From contig CAUGFC010000029.1 in NCBI GenBank assembly GCA_959598545.1, forward strand, positions 1 through 17,743: a stretch of 17,743 nucleotides of DNA, written 5' to 3'. The stretch is from an uncultured Olsenella sp. (GTDB lineage: Bacteria > Actinomycetota > Coriobacteriia > Coriobacteriales > Atopobiaceae). Under the pieces are notes generated by a model. It did not search any database, was not told the origin of the DNA, and saw nothing but the letters and a program-made list of their open reading frames with translations. Shown here piece after piece: positions 6,806 through 13,301 of the stretch. The first letter of the stretch is position 1; each line of letters opens with the position of its first letter. Made by a program: the position numbers and the translations under genes.

Positions 6806-8257
6806 ATGCTTCACATCACCAGGTCGAACGGTCGGCCCATCCTCACCCCGCGCGACACCCCGGCCTTCGACCACGTCGCCGACGCCTATCCCATGCCGTC
6901 GGTGGGCCTGGGCCTGCCGCCCGTCTCGGACGGGCTCTACCACGGCTACGAGGACGTGGACGTGGTGCCCGCGGAGCTCTACGCCAAGTACGACGTGAAG
7001 CGGGGCCTGCGCAACGCCGACGGCTCGGGCGTGCTCGTGGGCCTCACCACGATCTCCAACGTGCACGGCTACAACAAGACCGATCATGGCGTGGAGCCCG
7101 ACGAGGGCGACCTGATCTACCGCGGCTACCGCGTCGCCGACCTCATCGACCACTCCCAGGCCGAGGATCGCTTTGGCTACGAGGAGGTCGCGTACCTGCT
7201 CATCGCCGGCAAGCTGCCCACGCGCGAGGAGCTCGACGACTTCCGCGCCCGCATCGACGCGCGCAAGCAGCTCCCCGAGGGCTACCTCGGCATCTTCCCG
7301 CGCGCCACCTACAGCCACAACATCATGAACGTGCTGCAGCGCGCGACGCTGCTGCTCTACGCCTTCGACCCCAACCCGGACGACACCTCGCCGACGCACG
7401 AGGTCGACGTGGCGCTCTCGCTGCTCGGCCGCTGGCCGCGGACGGCGGCCGTGGCGCATGCGGCGCACAAGGCCCAGCTCGCGGACGAGAAGCTCATGGT
7501 GCCCCCCGTGCGCGAGGGCTACACCATGGCGGAGACCGTGCTCGACGTCCTCAAGAGCGAGGAGGGCTTCACGCACGAGGAGGCCATGCTGCTCGACGTC
7601 ATGCTCATCCTCCACGCGGAGCACGGCGGCGGCAACAACTCGACGTTCACCACGCGCGTCCTGTCGTCGTCGGGCACCGACGCCTACTCCGCCTACGCCG
7701 CGGCGATCGGCTCGCTCAAGGGCCCCAAGCACGGCGGCGCCAACTTCAAGGTGAGCCAGATGATCGACGACGTGGCCTCCCACGTCCGCCGCTGGGACTC
7801 CGAGGACGAGGTGGCGGGCTATCTCGAGAAGATCGTCCGCAAGGAGGCCTTCGACAAGAGCGGCCTGATCTACGGGCTGGGCCACGCCGTCTACACGCTC
7901 TCCGACCCGCGCGCGGTCATCGTCAAGAAGTACGCGCGCAAGGTGGCCGCCGTCAAGGGCCTGTCCGACCGCTTCGACCTCATCGAGAGCATCGAGCGCC
8001 TGGGGCCGCAGGTCATGCACGACGTCAAGGGGTCGGGGAAGGCCCTGTGCGCCAACATCGACCTCTACACCGGCTTCATCTACTCCATGCTCGGCATCGA
8101 GCCGGACCTCTACACGGCCATCTTCGCCATGGCGCGTCTGGCCGGCTGGACCGCGCACCGCATGGAGGAGCTCTACGGCGCCGGCCGCATCATCCGACCC
8201 GCCTACAACTCCGTCATGCCCCACGGCGGCGACTACGTCCCCATCGCCGAGCGGTAG
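6806..8257 (+). CDS. gltA: Citrate synthase (citrate/2-methylcitrate synthase family)
   Basis: A 483-residue cytoplasmic enzyme condensing acetyl-CoA and oxaloacetate. The three catalytic residues are recognisable: His273 in ILHAEHGGGNNSTF, His360 in YGLGHAVYTLSDPRA, and Asp419 in NIDLYTGFIYSMLG. GYRVADLI, FPRATYSHNIM and RPAYNSVMP are also family-like. It carries an N-terminal extension of about 60 residues before YDVKRGLRNADGSGVLVGLT, longer than the 430-residue proteobacterial enzyme. GGGAGGAGG lies 6 bases upstream of the ATG. No other TCA-cycle gene is adjacent; in a fermentative lineage it would most plausibly feed glutamate synthesis, but that is inference. It converges on kup across the hairpin at 8297-8326. 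Confidence 0.95.
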   Translation: MLHITRSNGRPILTPRDTPAFDHVADAYPMPSVGLGLPPVSDGLYHGYEDVDVVPAELYAKYDVKRGLRNADGSGVLVGLTTISNVHGYNKTDHGVEPDEGDLIYRGYRVADLIDHSQAEDRFGYEEVAYLLIAGKLPTREELDDFRARIDARKQLPEGYLGIFPRATYSHNIMNVLQRATLLLYAFDPNPDDTSPTHEVDVALSLLGRWPRTAAVAHAAHKAQLADEKLMVPPVREGYTMAETVLDVLKSEEGFTHEEAMLLDVMLILHAEHGGGNNSTFTTRVLSSSGTDAYSAYAAAIGSLKGPKHGGANFKVSQMIDDVASHVRRWDSEDEVAGYLEKIVRKEAFDKSGLIYGLGHAVYTLSDPRAVIVKKYARKVAAVKGLSDRFDLIESIERLGPQVMHDVKGSGKALCANIDLYTGFIYSMLGIEPDLYTAIFAMARLAGWTAHRMEELYGAGRIIRPAYNSVMPHGGDYVPIAER

Positions 8258-8270
8258 CGTCACGCCTGCC

Positions 8271-8354
8271 CGTCCTTCTCGCCCCGCGCGAAAAATGGGC
8301 CCGGCCTGCTCAGGCAGACCGGGCCCTCGCTGCGACGAGCTGGCGAGAAGGACG
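8271..8354. repeat. Inverted pair of the dispersed word around the gltA/kup terminator
   Basis: CGTCCTTCTCGCC (8271-8283) and its perfect complement GGCGAGAAGGACG (8342-8354) face each other across 58 bases; with the flanking base each arm is the 14-mer. They lie 13 bases after the gltA stop and 1 base after the kup stop, with the kup terminator hairpin between them. The arrangement recalls the inverted uptake-sequence pairs near Neisseria and Haemophilus terminators, but here the word forms an outer frame, not the terminator stem itself. Confidence 0.85.
8291..8326 (-). terminator. Rho-independent terminator of kup (convergent with gltA)
   Basis: GGGCCCGG (8297-8304) pairs with CCGGGCCC (8319-8326); inside it CTGC-TCAG-GCAG extends the stem after one C-A mismatch, giving a stem of about 12 pairs. 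On the minus strand the hairpin is followed by ATTTTT (complement of 8291-8296), so it terminates kup. In the plus direction there is no T tract, though the hairpin may still slow transcripts from gltA. Confidence 0.85.
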
Positions 8355-8355
8355 G

Positions 8356-10620
8356 CTACTCCTCGCCCTCCTGGACGGTCTCGGAGCCTCCGTCCTCGAT
8401 CTCGACCTCGTCGCCCTCGTCGTCCTCGTCGATGACGAGCGGGCGGAAGCTGGCGGTGTCGCCGCCGACGAGCCCACGCATGGCCTCCTCGGCCTGTGCC
8501 TCGCGTTCGTCGCGCATCTGGACGGAGAAGATGTCCTCGTCCTCCTCGGCGCTCTCGCGGCTCTCGGCGAGCTTGGCGGCGACCTGCGGCGCCACCTCCT
8601 CGAGCGCGCGGCGGGAGAGCTTGTGCTGGCGCTTGGTCTTGGAGAAGAGCGGCACGTACTCGAAGATCACGCTCGAGTTCTCGAGGCCGTACCAGCGCGC
8701 CGGAGAGCCGCAGAAGCCGCGGATGAAGTACTTGATCTCGATGATGCGCTGGTCGAAGCCCGATATGTCCGTCTCGGGGGAGAGCATCTTGCGGATGAGG
8801 CAGAAGCGGAAGTCGCCCACGGTGCTGTGCTCGCGGTAGATCGAGTACTTGTGGTTCTGCGGGGCCAGCTGGCCGCGCTCCATGAGGTCGGCGACGATCT
8901 GGTAGAGGTAGGTGTTGATGCGCTGGTTGACCTTGAAGCCCAGGCGCAGCTGCACCTTGAAGAGGAAGTCGGTGCCGAAGTCGTTGACGATGAACTCGTG
9001 GGTGTGCGGCTCGTCGGTGACCTGGACGTTGAGGAAGTAGTACGCCTTGGCGCGCTTGGGGCGCTTGTCCAGGATCGAGTAGAGGATGTCGCGGTCGAGC
9101 TTGTCGAACGACGAGTCGTTGGTGAGGAAGACGAGGTTGTCGGCGAGCAGCGGGTAGTCCTCGTCGTGCGACAGGTCGAAGATCTGATCGAGGTACTTGT
9201 CCACCGGCAGGTAGACCGTCTGGGTGCGCTCGACGGCCGTGCCGCGGCGCCACACGTACATGACCACGAAGAGGGCGAAGCTCATGATCACGGTGACGTA
9301 GCCGCCGTGGAAGAACTTCGTGAGGCTCGAGAAGAAGAACATGAACTCGATGGCGCCGAAGAAGACCGCGAACGGGATTGCCAGAACGGTCTTGTGGCTG
9401 ACCTTGGAGAGGTACATCGTCAGCAGGATGGTGGTCATGAGCATCGTGACCGTGATGGCCAGGCCGTATGCGGCTTCCATGTGCGCCGAGGTCTGGAACA
9501 GCAGGACGACGCAGATGCAGCCGATCCACATGATGCTGTTGACCAGCGGGATGTAGATCTGGCCCTTGGTCTCGGAGGGGTAGTTGATGCGCATGTGCGG
9601 CATGAGGTCCAGGCGCACGGCCTCGGAGACGATGGAGTAGGAGCCGGTGATGAGCGCCTGGGAGGCGATGATCGCGGCGAAGGTGGAGAGCAGGACGGCG
9701 AAGACGCGGATCTGCTCGGGCAGCATCTGGAAGAACGGGTTGAGGTCGGGGATCGCGGCGAGCTCGGCGTTGCCGGAGCTGGCGATGATCCAGGCGCCCT
9801 GACCGAGGTAGTTGAGGATCAGGCAGACCTTCACGAACGGCCAGGTGGCGTAGATGTTGGGCTTGCCCACGTGGCCCATGTCGGAGTAGAGGGCCTCGGC
9901 GCCGGTGGTGCACAGGAACACGTTGCCCAGGACCATGAGGCCGGCGGCGTTGAGGTTGCCGTCGAAGAGGAACATGATGCCGCGCACCGGGTTGAAGGCG
10001 CGCAGGACGCTCAGGTCGAGGCCGATGTTCATGAGGCCCGCGGCCGCGAGGAAGACGAACCACGCGGTCATGACCGGACCGAAGAGCTTGCCGATCGTGG
10101 AGGTGCCAGCCTTCTGGAGGAAGAAGAGCACGCAGAGGATGGCGATCACGATGGCGACGACGATGCCCTGGTTGTCGCCGATGAGGGCGTAGATGAAGTC
10201 GACGGTGCGCAGACCCTCGATCGCGGTGGTGACGGTCACGGCCGGGGTGAGGATGCCGTCGGCGAGAAGCGCGGCGCCGCCGATCATGGCGGGGATGATG
10301 AGCCAGCGACCGCAGCGCTTGACCAGGCTGTAGAGCGCGAAGATGCCGCCCTCGTTGTGGTTGTCGGCCTTCATGGCCACGAGCACGTACTTGACCGTGG
10401 TGATGAGGGTGAGGGTCCAGATGATGAGCGAGAGGGCGCCCAGCACCACGTCCTGGGACATGGTGGGGAGGCCGCCGTTTCCGGAGATGATGGCCTTGAG
10501 GGTGTACATCGGGCTCGTGCCGATGTCTCCGTATACGACGCCCAGCGTGACGAGGATCATTGCTGCGGAAAGAGGGATGCCCGTGTAGCGCTTGCGAGCG
10601 GGTGCGGCCTTCGTTGCCAT
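8356..10620 (-). CDS. kup: KUP-family potassium transporter
   Basis: A 754-residue K+ uptake protein (K+/H+ symport in the characterised members). GVVYGDIGTSPMYTLKA at residues 27-43 carries the conserved GDIGTSP; about 12 membrane segments follow to near residue 450 (for example VRLDLMPHMRINYPSETKGQIYIP in a loop), then a cytoplasmic domain of about 300 residues. The C-terminal 75 residues, encoded by about 8359-8580, form an unusual acidic tail (VIDEDDEGDEVEIEDGG). The start ATG at 10620 has GGAG 4 bases upstream; an in-frame ATG at 10743 lies inside an inverted repeat and encodes an Arg/Lys-rich unrelated stretch. A -10-like TACACT (10655-10660, minus) lies 34 bases upstream. The gene diverges from rlmKL and ends in a strong terminator, so it is probably monocistronic. 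Confidence 0.95.
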   Translation of the reverse strand: MATKAAPARKRYTGIPLSAAMILVTLGVVYGDIGTSPMYTLKAIISGNGGLPTMSQDVVLGALSLIIWTLTLITTVKYVLVAMKADNHNEGGIFALYSLVKRCGRWLIIPAMIGGAALLADGILTPAVTVTTAIEGLRTVDFIYALIGDNQGIVVAIVIAILCVLFFLQKAGTSTIGKLFGPVMTAWFVFLAAAGLMNIGLDLSVLRAFNPVRGIMFLFDGNLNAAGLMVLGNVFLCTTGAEALYSDMGHVGKPNIYATWPFVKVCLILNYLGQGAWIIASSGNAELAAIPDLNPFFQMLPEQIRVFAVLLSTFAAIIASQALITGSYSIVSEAVRLDLMPHMRINYPSETKGQIYIPLVNSIMWIGCICVVLLFQTSAHMEAAYGLAITVTMLMTTILLTMYLSKVSHKTVLAIPFAVFFGAIEFMFFFSSLTKFFHGGYVTVIMSFALFVVMYVWRRGTAVERTQTVYLPVDKYLDQIFDLSHDEDYPLLADNLVFLTNDSSFDKLDRDILYSILDKRPKRAKAYYFLNVQVTDEPHTHEFIVNDFGTDFLFKVQLRLGFKVNQRINTYLYQIVADLMERGQLAPQNHKYSIYREHSTVGDFRFCLIRKMLSPETDISGFDQRIIEIKYFIRGFCGSPARWYGLENSSVIFEYVPLFSKTKRQHKLSRRALEEVAPQVAAKLAESRESAEEDEDIFSVQMRDEREAQAEEAMRGLVGGDTASFRPLVIDEDDEGDEVEIEDGGSETVQEGEE

Positions 10621-10654
10621 GGAACTCCAAACCCGGGGTTGTAGGGACGCGACA

Positions 10655-10660
10655 AGTGTA
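10655..10660 (-). promoter_or_regulatory. Candidate -10 element of kup
   Basis: On the minus strand the sequence GC-TACACT lies 34 bases upstream of the kup ATG, the same GC-TANANT layout seen at other genes here. No clear -35 hexamer is visible. Confidence 0.45.
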
Positions 10661-10685
10661 GCGTTTCGCGGGCGTTGCCGTCGTT

Positions 10686-10694
10686 CTTCTCGCC
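10686..10694 (+). repeat. Dispersed word CTTCTCGCC, copy in the kup upstream region
   Basis: An intergenic core copy 65 bases upstream of the kup start codon and 26 bases upstream of the kup -10-like element. A further copy in the other orientation (GGCGAGAAG, 10878-10886) lies in the same gap, so two of the 15 copies flank the large inverted repeat at 10730-10860. Confidence 0.7.
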
Positions 10695-10729
10695 GAGCGT
10701 GGCGCTTTGGGCCCCTTGCTGCTTTGCCG

Positions 10730-10860
10730 TTCGAGTTGTGCACGAGTTAGTTAGGGTCCTGGCGCACTTGGCTAACTTTTATCTGGGAAAACGTGGAGAA
10801 GTCTGTCCGCATAATCGATCTATCGTGGCACGCGACGAACTAACTCGTGCACAACTTGAA
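10730..10860. repeat. Large imperfect inverted repeat between divergent kup and rlmKL
   Basis: Two 23-base arms, 10730-10752 and 10838-10860, are complementary at 22 positions; the core AGTTGTGCACGAGTTAGTT is a perfect 19-base match to the complement of the right arm. The 85-base loop (10753-10837) is AT-richer than its surroundings and has -10-like words (CATAAT at 10810-10815). No T tract follows either arm and no target-site duplication is obvious. It occupies the middle of the 329-base gap (10621-10949), which otherwise holds the kup promoter and two copies of CTTCTCGCC. It could be paired operators serving divergent promoters, a miniature inverted-repeat element, or an RNA structure. Confidence 0.8.
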
Positions 10861-10877
10861 TTGATCGGCTGCGCGTG

Positions 10878-10886
10878 GGCGAGAAG
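10878..10886 (-). repeat. Dispersed word CTTCTCGCC, copy upstream of rlmKL
   Basis: GGCGAGAAG on the plus strand, 63 bases before the rlmKL ATG and just outside the right arm of the inverted repeat. It is one of five copies in the reverse orientation in the window. Confidence 0.7.
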
Positions 10887-10949
10887 AGCGTCGAGGCGTC
10901 GTTCGTGCGAGAATGGCGGGGTAGGACGAGACGGGCGAGAGGTGACCCG

Positions 10950-13166
10950 ATGGAGTTTGTGGCGACGTGCCCCAAGGGCTTCGAGCGACTGCTGGCGGAC
11001 GAGTTGGAGGGCCTGGGCGTTCCCCGGGTGCGCCCGCTGCAGGGCCAGGTGAGCTTCGACGGGGGTCTGGTCGACGCCTACCGGGCGTGCCTGTGGTCGC
11101 GGCTCGCCTCGCGCGTGCTGCTCGTGCTCACGCGCGTGGGGGCCGCGGACGCCGACGAGCTCTACGAGGGCGCCTCGGGAGTCGCTTGGGAGGACCACCT
11201 CGCTCCCGGCGCCACCTTCGCGGTGGACGCCCACGGCACCAACGCCCAGCTCCGCAATACCCAGTTCGTGGCCCTGCGCACCAAGGACGCCGTCGTCGAC
11301 CGACTGCTCGCCGCGCGCGGCGCCCGACCGGCGGTGGACACGGCCCGCGCCGACCTGACCGTCTCCGTGCGGCTCTCCGGCCGACGCGCGACGCTGGCGG
11401 TCGACCTCGCGGGCGAGCCGCTCTTCCACCGTGGCTACGCAACGCGCCCGGACGCCCGCCTGAGCTCGCTGCGGCCCGACTACGCCGCGGCCCTTCTCGC
11501 CGCCGGCGGCTGGGCCGAGCTCGCGCGCGCCGGCTCGCCGAGCCTCGCCGCGCTCTGGCCGGGCCAGGGCAGCGTGCTCGTGGAGGCCGCGGGCACGGCG
11601 CTCGACCGCGCGCCGGGCCTGCTGCGCTCGCGTTGGGGCTTCGCCGGCTGGGCGGGGCACGACGCGGGCGCCTGGCAGGCGCTTCTCGCCGAGGCCGACG
11701 AGCGTGCCGCCGCGGGCGAGAAGAACCCCTGCTCGCTGCTCGTCCACGACACCCGGGCCGGCGCGCTCTCGGCCTGCCGTCAGGCCCTGCGCGGCGCCGG
11801 GATCGCCCTGGAGCCGGAGGGGTGCGACGGGGTCGCCCCCTCGTGTCGCCTTGCGGTGGCGGACCTGTCGTGGGTGGGCGAGACGGCGCTCGCGACGGAG
11901 GCGGCGGCGCTCTCCGACCTCGCGGCCCATGCGGGGGAGAGGCTCGTCGTGCTCTCCCGTGATGCCGCCCCGGACGCCGCGCTGCGCTCCGAGCCCACGT
12001 CTGTGACCGAGGTCATCGTCGGGCGCGACCCGGCGGCCATCCGCGTCTACGAGAAGAGCGAACCCGTCGAGCCCGCACCCTCGGTGGAGCTGCCGGGCGG
12101 CGGGAGCGCGAGCGTGCTCGTGCCCGCCTCCGACCAGTTTGCCCGCCGCCTCGCGAAGGTGGCCAGGCAGCGTGCCAAGTGGGCGCGTCGCGAGGACGTG
12201 ACGTGCTATCGCGTCTATGACGCCGACCTGCCCGACTACGCCGTCGCCATCGAGCTCTACGAGGGGTCCGAGACCCCGGGGCGCTGGCTGCAGGTCTCCG
12301 AGTACGCCGCGCCGCGCGGGGTGGACCCCGAGCTCGCGCGCCGCCGCCTGCTCGACGTGCTGACGATCGCGCCGCGCGTGCTCGACGTGGCGCCGGGCGA
12401 CGTGAGCGTCCGCGTGCGGACGCGCTCCCGCGGCGGCTCGCAGTACGCCGATGAGGCGCGGCCGTCCGATGGGGCGCCGCGGCGGGACCGTCCTTCTCGC
12501 CGGCCCGCCGGCGTGGAGCTCCCGAGGGGGGCGCACCTGGTGGACGAGGGGGGCCTCACCTTCGAGGTCAACTTCGACGCGCGCCATGACTGCGGCATCT
12601 TCCTGGACCACCGCGAGACGCGCTCGCGCATCCGCGAGATGATGAAGCAGACCAAGGGGTCCAAGCGCTTCCTCAACCTCTTTGCGTACACGGGCACCGC
12701 GACCTGCTATGCGGCGGATGGCGGCGCAAGGCACACCACGACCGTGGACCTCTCCCGACCGAGCCTGGAGTGGGCACGGCGCAACATGGCCCGCAACGGC
12801 TTCGATGGGCCGGAGCACGAGTTCGTGCAGGCTGACGTGCTCGCCTGGGTCTCCGAGCAGCGTCACACGCGCAACCGCTGGGACCTGATCTTCTGCGACG
12901 TGCCCACGTTCTCCAACTCGGCCCGCATGCGCAAGAGCTCCTTCGACGTGCAGCGCGACCACGCGGAGCTGGTCATCGGCGTGTCGCGCCTGCTCGTGCG
13001 CGGCGGGTGCGCGATCTTCTCGTGCAACCTGCGCAGCTTCAAGCCGGATGCCGAGAAGCTCGAGCGCGCCGGGGTTCGCCTCACCGACATCACGGAGGAG
13101 ACCATCCCCGAGGACTTCTCGCGCAACCGGAGGATCCACCACGCCTATCTGGTGGAGCGCGCATAG
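10950..13166 (+). CDS. rlmL: RlmKL-type fused 23S rRNA methyltransferase (N-terminal RlmL half degenerate)
   Basis: A 738-residue protein matching the two-module architecture of RlmKL, which makes m2G2445 (RlmL half) and m7G2069 (RlmK half) in E. coli 23S rRNA. Residues 1-160 resemble the N-terminal ferredoxin-like/THUMP region (MEFVATCPKGFERLLADEL, RNTQFVALRTKDAVVD). The RlmL Rossmann module follows, but its SAM motif reads LWPGQGSV (202-209) where DPMCGSGT is expected, and the NPPY motif is replaced by DLSW (305-308). The RlmK module after about residue 410 is well preserved: FLNLFAYTGTATCYAADGG (574 on) and PTFSNSARM, although DPPTF reads DVPTF at 650-654. An Arg/Ser/Gly-rich linker (about 490-520) joins them and contains a copy of the dispersed word in an unusual reading. 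The ATG at 10950 has GAGAGG about 8 bases upstream. Confidence 0.88.
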   Translation: MEFVATCPKGFERLLADELEGLGVPRVRPLQGQVSFDGGLVDAYRACLWSRLASRVLLVLTRVGAADADELYEGASGVAWEDHLAPGATFAVDAHGTNAQLRNTQFVALRTKDAVVDRLLAARGARPAVDTARADLTVSVRLSGRRATLAVDLAGEPLFHRGYATRPDARLSSLRPDYAAALLAAGGWAELARAGSPSLAALWPGQGSVLVEAAGTALDRAPGLLRSRWGFAGWAGHDAGAWQALLAEADERAAAGEKNPCSLLVHDTRAGALSACRQALRGAGIALEPEGCDGVAPSCRLAVADLSWVGETALATEAAALSDLAAHAGERLVVLSRDAAPDAALRSEPTSVTEVIVGRDPAAIRVYEKSEPVEPAPSVELPGGGSASVLVPASDQFARRLAKVARQRAKWARREDVTCYRVYDADLPDYAVAIELYEGSETPGRWLQVSEYAAPRGVDPELARRRLLDVLTIAPRVLDVAPGDVSVRVRTRSRGGSQYADEARPSDGAPRRDRPSRRPAGVELPRGAHLVDEGGLTFEVNFDARHDCGIFLDHRETRSRIREMMKQTKGSKRFLNLFAYTGTATCYAADGGARHTTTVDLSRPSLEWARRNMARNGFDGPEHEFVQADVLAWVSEQRHTRNRWDLIFCDVPTFSNSARMRKSSFDVQRDHAELVIGVSRLLVRGGCAIFSCNLRSFKPDAEKLERAGVRLTDITEETIPEDFSRNRRIHHAYLVERA
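12489..12501 (+). repeat. Dispersed word, 14-mer copy inside the rlmKL linker
   Basis: CGTCCTTCTCGCC (preceded by C, completing the 14-mer) is read here as Arg-Pro-Ser-Arg with the infrequent codons CGT, CCT and TCT, in a non-conserved interdomain linker. Elsewhere in genes the word is read as Leu-Leu-Ala or, in reverse, Gly-Glu-Lys. Confidence 0.75.
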
Positions 13167-13301
13167 GAGCGGCGCTCCGTCCGCCGACGCGGGGCGTCCA
13201 TCGGACAAGGCGAGACGCTCGGCGTGCCCCGCGGCGACTACTATGGCTACATACGTGTGGACACGGCGCGGAAGGCCCGCGCCCTGAGCATTGGGGGAAC
13301 A

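Noticed and set aside
6743..10644. Very long open frames opposite and alongside gltA and kup (865 and 1295 codons)
   Set aside because: They are by-products of GC-rich third positions, with Arg/His/Ala- or Val/Asp/Gly-biased low-complexity translations and no domain; the Kup and citrate synthase frames have clear family motifs and ribosome binding sites.
10621..10743. N-terminal extension of Kup to the ATG at 10743
   Set aside because: It would translate the left inverted arm and a basic low-complexity stretch, and removes the promoter-like region; the ATG at 10620 has a GGAG site and the usual family N-terminus.
10730..10860. The inverted repeat as a CRISPR or an insertion sequence end pair
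   Set aside because: Only two inverted arms, no direct repeats with spacers, no transposase frame and no target-site duplication seen.
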